A DNA stretch of 64,000 nt from an uncultured Corynebacterium sp. (GTDB lineage Bacteria; Actinomycetota; Actinomycetes; Mycobacteriales; Mycobacteriaceae): NCBI GenBank assembly GCA_943914355.1, contig CALUBS010000007.1, positions 1 through 64,000 of the forward strand, given 5' to 3'. Below, piece by piece: positions 49,681 to 58,147 of this stretch. A program made the translations under genes and the position numbers. Below the pieces are notes generated by a model. It was given only the letters and a program-made list of their open reading frames with translations. It was not told the DNA's origin and made no database searches. Numbering within the stretch: position 1 is the stretch's first letter; each line of letters begins with the position of its first letter.

Positions 49681-50848
49681 ATTTCTTGAGCACCTGGCGC
49701 CAGGTCATCTTCTTGCCATTATTCAAGATGGCGCGGCGGTAGATGCGCGCAACAACGATGAGAATCAGCACGGTAACTACAGCGAGGACCGCATAGCTTC
49801 CCGTTAAGCCCAGCCAGCTCATATTGCCGCTCGCGACTTGGAGGGGAGCGACCAACATGGAGACTGGCGGCACCCAGCCCATGACCTGCATCCAGGTGGC
49901 ATCCAAGTTCGTCCAGCCAAACATGGTGATATACATGGTGGCAAAGACGAGGAGCAGGATGGGCGTCTGCGTCGATTGCAGATCCTCGGTGCGCTGCACC
50001 ATGGAGCCAGCTGCGGCATAGAGGCTGCCGAAGAACAAGAGGCCGAGGATTTCCCCGACGAGCAGGGCAGCGATTAGACCATAATCGAGCTGGATTTCGC
50101 TCGCTGCGCCAGTAAATGCCAGGGAAGCCACGCCGCCGGCCAGGATGAGGAAGGTGCCGAGCAGCCCGATGATGGTATTGCCAATGACCTTGCCAGCCAA
50201 GAAATCCACCGGGCGCACCGTGGAAAGGATGATTTCGACCACGCGCGAAGACTTCTCTTCTGTAACGCGCCCACCGATGAGCCCGGCGAAGGTCATGATG
50301 GAAAAGACCACCACCATGGAGGCGATAAGGACGATGGCAACGGTGCCCATCTGGTCCTCGGAAGTCTCATCGGCTTCCAGATCGACCGCGGTCACTTCGG
50401 CTGATGGGGTGGCGGCGGCAAGCTCTTGGGGATCAATATTCAGCGTATTCAAGGCTTCTGCCTGTGCCTGCGCCGCAACCACTTGATTGACCGTAGAGGA
50501 GATCGTGGCGGAGGCAGTGCCGTTGGCCAAAAGCTCCCATCCCTCGTTGTCGGCGGGCACGAGCGCGGCGTCGACGTCGCCGGCATCGATAAGCTGCACC
50601 GCGCTATCCCGGTCATCTGCGGCCTGCGTCTCCAGTCCGGAATCAGCGAATGCGTCTGCCTCCATGCCCACCACGGCGACGGAATCTGGTTCATCGTCAC
50701 CACCGGACAGCAAGTCAATGATAATGGGGGTGGCGATGGCACCAATGATAAGCAGCAGCATCATGATGACAACGGATTTGGTCTTAAGGGCAACCGCCAT
50801 TTCGCGCTTGGCGACGGTCCCTATGGTCTTCATTGCCGAATACTGCAT
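49679..50848 (-). CDS. ABC-2 type permease, NatB-like
   Basis: A 389-residue ABC exporter permease. One N-terminal helix (SVVIMMLLLIIGAIATPIII, residues about 27-46) is followed by an extracytoplasmic domain of about 130 residues. Five helices follow from about residue 170 on, including VLIASMVVVFSIMTFAGLIG. The conserved GGRVTEEKSSRVVEIILS (about 190-207) is the NatB/ABC-2 signature. NatB proteins export Na+ or drugs with the partner ATPase. The ATG at 50848 is preceded by GGAGG at eight bases and lies three bases after the ATPase stop, so the pair is translationally linked. Confidence 0.87.
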   Translation of the reverse strand: MQYSAMKTIGTVAKREMAVALKTKSVVIMMLLLIIGAIATPIIIDLLSGGDDEPDSVAVVGMEADAFADSGLETQAADDRDSAVQLIDAGDVDAALVPADNEGWELLANGTASATISSTVNQVVAAQAQAEALNTLNIDPQELAAATPSAEVTAVDLEADETSEDQMGTVAIVLIASMVVVFSIMTFAGLIGGRVTEEKSSRVVEIILSTVRPVDFLAGKVIGNTIIGLLGTFLILAGGVASLAFTGAASEIQLDYGLIAALLVGEILGLLFFGSLYAAAGSMVQRTEDLQSTQTPILLLVFATMYITMFGWTNLDATWMQVMGWVPPVSMLVAPLQVASGNMSWLGLTGSYAVLAVVTVLILIVVARIYRRAILNNGKKMTWRQVLKK

Positions 50849-50851
50849 GGG

Positions 50852-51751
50852 CTAGGCCTCCTCGGTGGTGGTGCTGGTGACGACGTCTTGGAAAAGCTCG
50901 GTAAGGTCGGGGACCTTGAGGCCGAAGGAGTGGACAGGGCCAGCGGCCATGGCAGCGCGCAAGATGGCTTGGTCATCGGTGCCGGCATCGGCTTCGAGCA
51001 CAACGCCCTTATCTGTTTCCTCTACCAAGTGGGTGCCCTCCGGGTACCAACCGCGAGCAGGGGTTTCCACCGCATAGCGCGAGGCGCCTTGGGTGCGCAG
51101 CTCATCTACCGTGCCTTCTGCCACCATGCGGCCTTGCGTGACGATGCCCACGTGATCGCACAGGCGCTGCACCAAGTCCAGTTGGTGGGAGGAAAAGATG
51201 ACCGGCACACCGCGGGCGGCGCGCTCGCGCAGCATGTCAGACATGACATTGACCGCAACGGGGTCCAAGCCGGAAAAGGGCTCATCCAGAATCAACATAT
51301 CGGGGTCATGGATGAGGGAGGCGGCTAGCTGCACGCGCTGCTGGTTGCCCAAGGACAAGTCATCGAGCTTGTCTTTCTGGCGTTCACCTAGCCCTAGCTG
51401 CTCCAGTAGCTCCGTGCCGGATTTCTGGGCGGCCTGCTTGCTCATGCCGTGCAGGGTGCCCAGGAACGTCAGCTGGCTAAGCAGCGGTTCCTTGCCGTAG
51501 AGTCCGCGCTCTTCGGGCATATAGCCAATGCGGCGGCGGTTATCGTCATTAATGGGGGAGCCATCGAAATAAACTTCGCCGGAGTCTTTCGCGAGCACTC
51601 CCAGCGCGATGCGCATGGTGGTGGACTTGCCCGCACCATTGGAACCGACGAAGCCGAAGATTTCGCCCTCCTGCACGCTAAAGGTCATATCCCGCAGCGC
51701 TCGGACACTGCCAAAGGATTTATTGAGATGGTCGATTTCTAAGGTGGGCAA
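50852..51751 (-). CDS. ABC transporter ATPase, NatA-like
   Basis: A 299-residue ABC ATPase. Walker A is GSNGAGKST at about residues 37-45 and the Q-loop is YMPEERGL. The signature LSLGNQQRVQLAASLI and Walker B LILDEPFSGLDP follow; the switch His is in SSHQLDLV. The C-terminal 75 residues form the extra domain of multidrug/Na exporter ATPases (EGTVDELRTQGASRYAVETP). The ATG at 51751 follows GGATCCCCC weakly. It drives the permease encoded next in what is likely a drug or sodium exporter. Walker B and the switch region are intact, so it should be active. Confidence 0.93.
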   Translation of the reverse strand: MPTLEIDHLNKSFGSVRALRDMTFSVQEGEIFGFVGSNGAGKSTTMRIALGVLAKDSGEVYFDGSPINDDNRRRIGYMPEERGLYGKEPLLSQLTFLGTLHGMSKQAAQKSGTELLEQLGLGERQKDKLDDLSLGNQQRVQLAASLIHDPDMLILDEPFSGLDPVAVNVMSDMLRERAARGVPVIFSSHQLDLVQRLCDHVGIVTQGRMVAEGTVDELRTQGASRYAVETPARGWYPEGTHLVEETDKGVVLEADAGTDDQAILRAAMAAGPVHSFGLKVPDLTELFQDVVTSTTTEEA

Positions 51752-51947
51752 GGGGGATCCTCCATGGCTCGCCTATACTGCATAACTTTCGTGGTTCTAG
51801 ATACCTTAGTATTTCATAAACCTAACAGTTTGGCTATGGAATCCATTGAAAGCCAGGTTGCATGGGTCAAGCCCCACCGAGTAGGTAGGAATAGAAAGTG
51901 CTCTCCACGTGCTGTAGCGTTTAAAACAAGCAGGAAGGAGGTGCACA

Positions 51948-52397
51948 ATGAAGCAATACACTGCTCATCAAATCGCAGAATGGCTCGTAGCTTGGGCTGA
52001 AGAAACCGAAGAAGCCGAGCTCACACCGCTGAAAATTCAAAAGCTTCTTTACTACGCAAAGGGCCTTTACATGCGAGCCTCCGGAGGGGTGCCGCTCTTC
52101 AATGAACGGATGGAAGCATGGGCCCACGGACCTGTCGTTGTAGACATCTACCGCGAACTTAAAAAGTACGGTAAGAGCCCGATCGACCCCGATACTTTTA
52201 TTTCTGATGACTTCAATTGGGATGATTATCGGCCTGTAGAAGATACCCTGATTGACGTATGGAATAAGTATGGCCCCTATTCGGCGTGGGCTTTACGTAA
52301 TAAAACCCATACGGAGTCACCTTGGAAGAAAAACTTCGTTGAAGAAAAACGGGGGCTTGAGATTTCTGATGCCGACCTTAAAGAGTACTTCGACTAG
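51948..52397 (+). CDS. Panacea-domain (DUF4065/SocA-like) antitoxin
   Basis: A 149-residue protein with the Panacea (DUF4065) fold, known as an antitoxin domain that pairs with many different toxins. Typical blocks are QIAEWLVAWAEE, LTPLKIQKLLYYAKGLYM, MEAWAHGPVVVDIYRELKKYG and SAWALRNKTHTESPWKK. GAAGGAGG precedes the ATG by 8 bases. The partner starts two bases after the stop at 52397. The region is AT-richer than its surroundings, suggesting recent arrival. Antitoxin function is inferred from family and gene pairing. Confidence 0.85.
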   Translation: MKQYTAHQIAEWLVAWAEETEEAELTPLKIQKLLYYAKGLYMRASGGVPLFNERMEAWAHGPVVVDIYRELKKYGKSPIDPDTFISDDFNWDDYRPVEDTLIDVWNKYGPYSAWALRNKTHTESPWKKNFVEEKRGLEISDADLKEYFD

Positions 52398-52399
52398 GT

Positions 52400-52829
52400 A
52401 TGGCAAAGAAAAGTAAGAGACGTGGCACGCGCCCGGTTTCGAAGAATCACAGTGGTGCAGATACAGGCGTCTTGAGCGCAATACGAGCGGCATCAAACGA
52501 ATACCCGCTCCTGTCCACTAGGTTTCTGCAGAGCGGATGGGGATTCGGGCAAATGACCGATAGGATGCGCCGCGAATTCCTCGATAAATGGCACAAACGC
52601 TCACTAATTTCTTGGACAGATCTCGTTAATCACCACAGGCACGGGCTCGGCTCGGAATTTATCCCAAAAAAACGAAATCAAAGCTCAAATACCTAGGCAG
52701 TTCCAAGAGCTAACCAAATTCCGCGTGTTCCGGCACCAAGAGAACCTTCCATTCGTTGGCTGGAAAGACGGTGGAATTTTCTACGTTCTATGGATAGAGA
52801 CTAAGTATGGGGATCTTTACTCACATTAA
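52400..52829 (+). pseudogene. Frameshifted partner of the Panacea antitoxin (probable toxin)
   Basis: The frame from the ATG at 52400 runs through MAKKSKRRGTRPVSKNHSG and stops at 52696. The frame one base away, entered at the A7 run at 52666-52672, continues NEIKAQIPRQFQELTKFRVF and NLPFVGWKDGGIFYVLWIET to TAA at 52829. One extra A would join both parts into a 143-residue protein. The second part ends in a VGWxxGxxFYVLWIE-type pattern that looks like the core of a small toxin, possibly RelE-like; this is an impression. The break could be real inactivation, slippage-controlled expression, or a base-call error. It is next to, and in phase order with, the antitoxin. Confidence 0.6.
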
Positions 52830-52914
52830 AGCGGGGCCCGCGACACCTGCCACGCGCTGGCCCTAGCCCCGTCTCACAATTTTCGCTCGGCTTTTGCGTC
52901 CGTGATTCGCGGGC

Positions 52915-53073
52915 TTATTTTTTCCACACTTTCTTGTAGGTGGCACAGCCAAGTGTAGCCACCGCAACGCCGGTGAGGATGGTGCTGAAGATAGCGAACC
53001 CGTTGATGACGTTGATGATCAAAGATATGGCTAGTAGGGCCAGGGCGATGAAGAAGAGAGTTCGTGTGGTCAT
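52915..53073 (-). CDS. Small membrane protein, 52 residues
   Basis: Too short for usual gene lists. It reads MTTRTLFFIALALLAISLII, then NVINGFAIFSTILTGVAVAT, ending LGCATYKKVWKK. Two hydrophobic segments, about residues 5-22 and 25-42, suggest two membrane helices with a basic C terminus. GGAAGGA lies seven bases before the ATG at 53073, a strong ribosome site. A long hairpin lies in its 5' region. The gene is convergent with the Panacea locus. Function unknown. Confidence 0.6.
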   Translation of the reverse strand: MTTRTLFFIALALLAISLIINVINGFAIFSTILTGVAVATLGCATYKKVWKK

Positions 53074-53103
53074 GGGTTTATCCTTCCGTTTAGAATTGGA
53101 GGG

Positions 53104-53154
53104 GTAGCCCGGAGGTTCAGGATGGTAAGGGCTTCCTGAACCTCCGGTGGCTAC
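53104..53154 (-). promoter_or_regulatory. Long hairpin upstream of the small membrane gene
   Basis: GTAGCC and GGAGGTTCAGG on the left (53104-53121) match CCTGAACCTCC and GGCTAC on the right (53135-53154), a 17-pair interrupted stem. It has no T-run after it on either strand, so it looks like a structured 5' leader rather than a terminator. Confidence 0.45.
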
Positions 53155-53183
53155 TTAATCCGCAAACGGGGCGTATATTGAAA

Positions 53184-53210
53184 CCCCCTCGCTGGCAAAA
53201 GCGAAGGGGC
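53184..53210 (-). terminator. Terminator of tRNA-Arg
   Basis: CCCC-C-TCGCT (53184-53193) pairs with AGCGA-A-GGGG (53200-53209) with one mismatch. On the minus strand it follows the tRNA 3' end by about ten bases and is followed by TTTC. Confidence 0.6.
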
Positions 53211-53220
53211 TAAAAATTTG

Positions 53221-53294
53221 TGTCCCCGACAGGGATCGAACCTGCGACCTTCGGTACCGGAAACCGATGCTCTAATCCGCTGAGCTACGGAGAC
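53221..53294 (-). tRNA. tRNA-Arg (anticodon CCG)
   Basis: On the minus strand a 74-base cloverleaf starts GTCTCCG (acceptor) with D arm GCTCAGCGGATTAGAGC. The anticodon stem TCGGT/ACCGA flanks the loop TTCCGGT, giving anticodon CCG, and the T arm is GCAGGTTCGATCCCTGT. The acceptor closes with CGGGGAC (one G-T pair). CCA is not encoded. It reads CGG codons. Confidence 0.93.
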
Positions 53295-53347
53295 ATCGCT
53301 GGGAAAATTCCCAACGATGTGATTCTAGCGCATCTCCCGCTCGGGAA

Positions 53348-54904
53348 CTAAATCAGGCCCGGTGCGTCAGCGGTGGTTACCTCACCGGTGCGCAGATAGT
53401 GCACGCCAATCTCATCGACGGCCTTATTACCCAGCGCAAAGTGCCCGTGGCCGGGGCCGTGGACGGTGACGACGTGCGATTGCATGGGCTGGGAGAGGGC
53501 CGCGTGGTACTGGTACGGGGTCTGCGGATCGCCCGTGCCTTGGATTTGCAGCGGCTTTGTGGCAAGGTGCGACCCATCGAGTGGCGCCCCGCCGGTAACG
53601 GGTCCGCGTCCGCCGCACCCGGCGCCAGATCCGTACATGGAATTAACCAGGGAGAAAATATCGCCGGTGACAAAGTTGGACCACAGGTAGGTGGGGAAGA
53701 GCCACGGGTTACCAGCGACGGTGTTCTCGTTGCAGACGATGAGATTCTGCATATTCATCATCTGGATTGTTTGCTGTTGCACCGCGCGGGCAAGCTCCGG
53801 ATCATCGACGACCTCGAGAGGCTTACTGCCGTTTAAGTACTTGGCAAACTCATCCCAGTGCGCGGGCATGGGAACGACCTCGCGGGTCTTGCCTAAGGTC
53901 ACAGAGGCGCGCTGATCCGCTTGTGGGTTAAGCGCCTTGTTGGCGAGGAATTCTGCCTGCACGCGCAGCTCACCCGTGGCGGTCATGATGTCCGCGCCCG
54001 GCTGGCCGGCGAATTCGAGTCCTGGGGGAAGGTCACCGATTTTCGCATCCGGTGGCAAGACCGTAGGGCGGGCGCCGGCTTCCATGGCGACTTTCTGCGA
54101 CCACTTTTCATAGACCTGGAGTGCAGTAGTGCCCAAATGGTAGGTGGCGTCATTATCCGCGATGAACTGGAAAAGATCGTGCAGCGCATTTTCGTACCCT
54201 TGTTGCTGCGAGGTGAAGATGCCGTTCCATGCCAGCTGCGGGCTCATGCCGGAATCGAGCAGCACCTTGCCGGTGTGCTGCGGATACTGGGTGGCGTAGG
54301 CGGAGCCAAGATAGGTGCCGTAGGAAATGCCGGCGATGTCGATGACCTCCTCACCCAGCGCTTGGCGCACCTTCTCCCAGTCTTGGGCGGTATTTGAGGT
54401 GGTCAAAGAGTTGGTATAGCCAGGGGTATTCTGCTCGCAGGCATCGCGGGTGGCCTTGCCGATCTGCGTAGTGGCCTCGATGGGATTGAAATTCGGGGTG
54501 GCGGCGCAGTCTACCGGGGTGGAACCGGGCAGCCCGCGCGGTTGGACGCCGATCAGATCCCATTCGTTGCGAATTTCTTCGGGCCATTCGACGGCATCGT
54601 TGCCAGCCCAAGAATAGGCGTCACCGCCAGGGCCACCTGGGTTGGTAAAGAGCGCGCCACGGCGTGCGTCTGGTTGTGCCGCAGGTACGCGGACAAAACC
54701 AACGCTAATGGTTCCGGCCTCGGGGTTATCGTAGTAGGTAGGTACCTCTATCCGGCCGCACTCGGCGCCATCCAGATTGACCTGTGCGGGGCAATCCTCC
54801 CAGGTGATTTCTGGATCCGCCGCGGCGGCGGTGGGGGCTGCCACGCCCAGTGCGAGGGCGCTAGCGCAGACTACGGTAGAAATTTTTCGAGAAAAAGAAA
54901 GCAT
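53348..54904 (-). CDS. Secreted tripeptidyl-aminopeptidase-like alpha/beta hydrolase
   Basis: A 518-residue exported serine hydrolase of the S33 tripeptidyl aminopeptidase group. The signal peptide is MLSFSRKISTVVCASALALG with an Ala-x-Ala cleavage region at about residues 26-30. The oxyanion hole is in FTNPGGPGG. The nucleophile elbow is IAGISYGTYLG, the acid is in GTGDPQTPY, and the His is in GPGHGHFALG. The C-terminal 100 residues match the TAP-like domain. Several cysteines could form disulfides outside the cell. The start ATG at 54904 is inside a large inverted repeat. It trims tripeptides from proteins, feeding amino-acid uptake. Confidence 0.88.
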   Translation of the reverse strand: MLSFSRKISTVVCASALALGVAAPTAAAADPEITWEDCPAQVNLDGAECGRIEVPTYYDNPEAGTISVGFVRVPAAQPDARRGALFTNPGGPGGDAYSWAGNDAVEWPEEIRNEWDLIGVQPRGLPGSTPVDCAATPNFNPIEATTQIGKATRDACEQNTPGYTNSLTTSNTAQDWEKVRQALGEEVIDIAGISYGTYLGSAYATQYPQHTGKVLLDSGMSPQLAWNGIFTSQQQGYENALHDLFQFIADNDATYHLGTTALQVYEKWSQKVAMEAGARPTVLPPDAKIGDLPPGLEFAGQPGADIMTATGELRVQAEFLANKALNPQADQRASVTLGKTREVVPMPAHWDEFAKYLNGSKPLEVVDDPELARAVQQQTIQMMNMQNLIVCNENTVAGNPWLFPTYLWSNFVTGDIFSLVNSMYGSGAGCGGRGPVTGGAPLDGSHLATKPLQIQGTGDPQTPYQYHAALSQPMQSHVVTVHGPGHGHFALGNKAVDEIGVHYLRTGEVTTADAPGLI

Positions 54905-54953
54905 AAGCTAAAGCTCCGACTCCTATAACGTTCGTCAGAGTTAGCTTATGCTT
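54899..54953 (-). promoter_or_regulatory. Inverted repeat enclosing the hydrolase start codon
   Basis: AAGCATAAGCTAA (54899-54911) and TTAGCTTATGCTT (54941-54953) are exact 13-base inverted repeats around a 29-base loop. The left arm holds the start codon, while the ribosome site GGAG and a possible -10 GTTATA lie in the loop. Confidence 0.55.
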
Positions 54954-55015
54954 CTTTCAGGTTCGTGGCAGTAATTGCCACGCGGCGGGTGCCCTAACTC
55001 GGCACCCTAGCCTCG

Positions 55016-55636
55016 TTACTTCACAATAATCACGATGAGATCGCGCGGGCCGTGCACACCCTCAACGCGCGAGAGCTCGATATCGGAGGTCGCGGAAGGG
55101 CCAGAAATCCACGTTGCGGGCTTATCTGGGTTCATCCGGGAAATGACCTCAGTGATGCCGTAGACAACCTCGTCGCGGCGGACGATACAGATGTGACGGT
55201 CCGGTACCAGCGTCAAGGCGCGGCGGCCGCAGCGGGAATCGGACTGCAATACGATGGTGCCGGTCTGCGCGGAAGACACAAGGGACTCGGTGACGACGGC
55301 ATCGGCATCGTCAAGCTCGCGCGGATCCGCTTCCTCGTCGTCCGGGCGGGCCGGAAGGCCATCAAAAAGATCGGCATTCATGCCCGGGGCGTAGCGGATG
55401 TCCTTACAGTTGCGATCGTTGACGATGGAATCCAGCGTCTTTTTGAGATCGCTTTCCTCCGTGACGTGGACTTCCGCCTTGTAATCCTCGAGGCGATCGA
55501 CCAGCATCTCGCGCAGTTCATCATCATTCAGCGTGCCTTCGCGCTGGTATTCGCGGGGCACATCGACGTGATCTGGCAGCCCAGCCTGCTTCTGTGCCGA
55601 GCGAATGCGGTTTAGGATGTCTTGCTTTGCGCTCAC
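55016..55636 (-). CDS. lutC: Lactate utilisation protein C (LUD domain)
   Basis: A 206-residue LutC/YkgG protein, part of the LutABC complex that oxidises L-lactate to pyruvate. The LUD domain reads from about residue 60 on, with TEESDLKKTLDSIVNDRNCK, DADAVVTESLVSSAQTGTIVL, and the end GISGPSATSDIELSRVEGVHGP-type stretch. The GTG at 55636 overlaps the lutB stop (GTGA) and is preceded by GGAGG in the end of lutB. It is the last gene of a three-gene operon read leftward. Confidence 0.92.
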   Translation of the reverse strand: MSAKQDILNRIRSAQKQAGLPDHVDVPREYQREGTLNDDELREMLVDRLEDYKAEVHVTEESDLKKTLDSIVNDRNCKDIRYAPGMNADLFDGLPARPDDEEADPRELDDADAVVTESLVSSAQTGTIVLQSDSRCGRRALTLVPDRHICIVRRDEVVYGITEVISRMNPDKPATWISGPSATSDIELSRVEGVHGPRDLIVIIVK

Positions 55637-57138
55637 TTGGAGGCCTCCTTACGGGCATTGGACAGCAGCTCTTTGCCTTCTTCGGAGTCGAACCATTGGC
55701 GGAAGGATTTCTTTGGCGGAATCGCGGTATCGCGGCCATCGGACCAACCGGACATGAACAGCGGCAGCGACTCGATGGTGCCGTTGAATCCGCCCATCAC
55801 GCGGCCAAGTGCCACGAGGTGGGTGACCTTATCCCACATCTTCGGGTTGTCCCAGAGCAGCTGCACCGTCTTGAACAGCTTTGGCTCGATCGGCGAGGCA
55901 GCATGGGTGACCTTCTGGTGGCGGTTTTCTAAGATGACATCAGAAAGCGGAATCTTCACCGGGCACACGTCGTCGCAGCGCCCGCACAGCGAGCAGGCGT
56001 ACGGCAAGCTAGCCGATGGATCGTTGTGGTCCTTCATGCCAGTTAGCTGCGGGGTCAGGGAGATACCGATGGGGCCCGGGTACACGGAGCCGTAGGCGTG
56101 TCCGCCGGCGCGCTCGTACACGGGGCAGACATTGAGGCAGGCCGAGCAACGGATGCACTTCAGTGCTTGGTGGCCAACGGGCGAAGACAACGCTGCGGTG
56201 CGCCCATTATCCAGCAAGACGATGTGGAAGTTCTGCGGGCCATCGCCCTCTGTCACACCGGACCACATGGAGGTATACGGGTTCATGCGCTCCGCGGTGG
56301 AGGAACGGGGGAGCAGCTGCAGGAAGACTTCCAGGTCCTGGAAGGTAGGCACGAGCTTTTCGATGCCCATGACGGTAATCAGCGTTTCCGGCAGCGTCAG
56401 GCACATGCGGCCATTGCCCTCAGATTCCACGACGTTGACGGTGCCGGTTTCAGCAACGCCGAAGTTGGCGCCGGAAATGGCGACCTTGGCCTTCATGAAC
56501 TGCTGGCGCAGGAACTGGCGGGATGCCTCGGCCAACTCGGCGGGCTCGGCCTTCAGCGAGTCATCCGTGTTGGGCATCTTATCGACGAAGATATCGCGAA
56601 TTTCCGCGCGGTTGCGGTGAATTGCGGGCACCAGAATGTGCGATGGCATATCGTCACCAAGCTGGACGATGAGCTCTGCCAAGTCGGTTTCCTGGGCGTG
56701 GATTCCGGCCTCTTCGAGGTGCTCGTTTAAGCCGATTTCTTGGGTAGCCATGGATTTCACCTTGACCACGTCGGTTTCACCCGTTTCGCGGATGAGACCT
56801 TCAATGATCTCGTTGGCTTCCTTGGCATCGCGGGCCCAGTGGACGATGCCGCCGCGGTCAGACACTGCCTTTTCAAATTGCTCGAGCAATTCCGGCATGC
56901 GGGCGGTGACGTCCTCTTTGAGGGCAGACCCGGCGTTGCGGAGCTGCTGCCAGTCATCTACTTCCTGCACGGTGTTGGCGCGCTTTTGGCGGATGGTGGT
57001 GGTCGCGTGCTGCAGGTTGTGACGCTGGGTAGCGTTATTCAGCCCGACGTGCGCGAGCGGGACGAAGGCCTTGCTGCCACGCAGGTTGCCGTAGCCTTCA
57101 GGGGCGCGTGGTGGGGTGGTGTCGAGGAAAGAGGTCAT
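55633..57138 (-). CDS. lutB: Lactate utilisation iron-sulfur protein B
   Basis: A 501-residue LutB with an N-terminal LUD domain. Two 4Fe-4S ferredoxin motifs follow, CIRCSACLNVCPVY at about residues 330-343 and CSLCGRCDDVCPVKI further on. The C terminus is a DUF3390-like end (SFRQWFDSEEGKELLS). It passes electrons from lactate within the LutABC complex. The frame is open to 57183, but the ATG at 57138 (MTSFLDTTPP) overlaps the lutA stop (TAATG), the coupled arrangement seen between lutB and lutC also. Confidence 0.93.
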   Translation of the reverse strand: MTSFLDTTPPRAPEGYGNLRGSKAFVPLAHVGLNNATQRHNLQHATTTIRQKRANTVQEVDDWQQLRNAGSALKEDVTARMPELLEQFEKAVSDRGGIVHWARDAKEANEIIEGLIRETGETDVVKVKSMATQEIGLNEHLEEAGIHAQETDLAELIVQLGDDMPSHILVPAIHRNRAEIRDIFVDKMPNTDDSLKAEPAELAEASRQFLRQQFMKAKVAISGANFGVAETGTVNVVESEGNGRMCLTLPETLITVMGIEKLVPTFQDLEVFLQLLPRSSTAERMNPYTSMWSGVTEGDGPQNFHIVLLDNGRTAALSSPVGHQALKCIRCSACLNVCPVYERAGGHAYGSVYPGPIGISLTPQLTGMKDHNDPSASLPYACSLCGRCDDVCPVKIPLSDVILENRHQKVTHAASPIEPKLFKTVQLLWDNPKMWDKVTHLVALGRVMGGFNGTIESLPLFMSGWSDGRDTAIPPKKSFRQWFDSEEGKELLSNARKEASK

Positions 57139-57923
57139 TAGAGCATCGTCTCCTTGGAGTAAGCGGCGGAGTCTGGCTGCCACGGGTGTTCCTTCGTGGA
57201 GGCCAAAATCTCTGCCATATGTAGGGCGCGAATGCCGGAGCGCTGGCGGTGCAGGGCGCCGCCGATATTCATCAGGCAGGAGGAGTCACCGGCGGTCACG
57301 TACTCAGCCTTGGTGTCTTTAATGTGGCGAGTCTTATCGGAGACCATGGCCTGTGAGACCTCCGCATTCTTCAGGGCAAAGGTGCCACCGAAGCCGCAGC
57401 ACTCTTCGCTATTGGCTAGCGGTGCCAAGTCGATGCCCTCGACTTCTTGCAAAAGCTTGTAGGGGCGGTCTTCCAGCTTGAGGAAGCGCAGGCCGTGGCA
57501 AGCGGAGTGGTAAGTCACGCGGTGTGGGAAGAAAGCGCCGACGTTGGTCACGCCTTCAATATCGACCAAAAATTCGGTGAGATCGTAGGTCTTTTGTGCG
57601 GTCTTTTGCGCGCCATCGACATCGGCGGACGAGCCGAAGCGGTCAGCAATGCTTTCGTGGCGGTCGCGAACCGCTGCCACGCAGGAACCGGAGGCTGCCA
57701 CGACGTAGTCAATGGAAGGATCTGCGAAGGCATCCGCATAAGAGCGGATCATCCCCAGCGTTTCCTTTTGATAGCCGGTGTTGATGTGCATCTGGCCGCA
57801 GCAGGTTTGCTCCTCCGGAAGGACAACTTCGTGACCTAACCGGGAGAGAACCAATGCCGTCGCCTTTTGGACGTCCGGGAAAAGGGTGTCACCAATGCAA
57901 GTAGAAAAAAGCGCAATGCGCAT
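57138..57923 (-). CDS. lutA: Lactate utilisation protein A (CCG-domain)
   Basis: A 261-residue LutA with two cysteine-rich CCG domains: EQTCCGQMHINTGY at about residue 40 and SEECCGFGGTFAL at about 190. These are the heterodisulfide-reductase-like iron-sulfur sites of the GlcF/LutA family. The start reads MRIALFSTCIGDTLFPDVQK. It begins the lutABC operon. About 220 bases separate it from divergent argS; that region has AT-rich palindromes that may carry the operator. Replacing the quinone-dependent lactate dehydrogenase step is the known job of LutABC. Confidence 0.92.
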   Translation of the reverse strand: MRIALFSTCIGDTLFPDVQKATALVLSRLGHEVVLPEEQTCCGQMHINTGYQKETLGMIRSYADAFADPSIDYVVAASGSCVAAVRDRHESIADRFGSSADVDGAQKTAQKTYDLTEFLVDIEGVTNVGAFFPHRVTYHSACHGLRFLKLEDRPYKLLQEVEGIDLAPLANSEECCGFGGTFALKNAEVSQAMVSDKTRHIKDTKAEYVTAGDSSCLMNIGGALHRQRSGIRALHMAEILASTKEHPWQPDSAAYSKETML

Positions 57924-58016
57924 ACGGTGCTCCTTATTAGTTTTTAAGTCATGGAGGTGTAACTAACCCTACACATTCATCACGTGAAATGTAGTGTGAA
58001 TCACGTTCTACCAGCA

Positions 58017-58032
58017 TATATTTTGTAATATA
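58017..58032. promoter_or_regulatory. AT-rich palindrome upstream of lutA
   Basis: TATATT-TTGT-AATATA is a perfect six-base-arm palindrome in the lutA/argS intergenic region, about 95 bases before the lutA start. It could be an operator or part of a promoter. Confidence 0.3.
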
Positions 58033-58133
58033 TATCGCAATATAGGTTTGCCTAAGAGGTCTAGAAAATGAGTAAATTTTGCCCTCTGAAATGTTAGCCA
58101 GTGCTTCTTTTCGCACGTGTCGGGGCAGTGAAC

Positions 58134-58139
58134 TAGACT
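58134..58139 (+). promoter_or_regulatory. -10 box of a leaderless argS transcript
   Basis: TAGACT ends 8 bases before the ATG at 58148 and no ribosome site is present, matching the spacing seen at dapE and hutR. Confidence 0.5.
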
Positions 58140-58147
58140 CTTGCCAC

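Noticed and set aside
51752..53294. Integration of an island at the tRNA-Arg 3' end
   Set aside because: The AT-rich Panacea locus lies on the 3' side of the tRNA, but I found no duplicated tRNA end, integrase or other att-like repeat.
57990..58006. LldR-type operator (TNGTNNNACNA) before lutA
   Set aside because: TAGTGTGAATCACG resembles it superficially but lacks the required AC in the right half.
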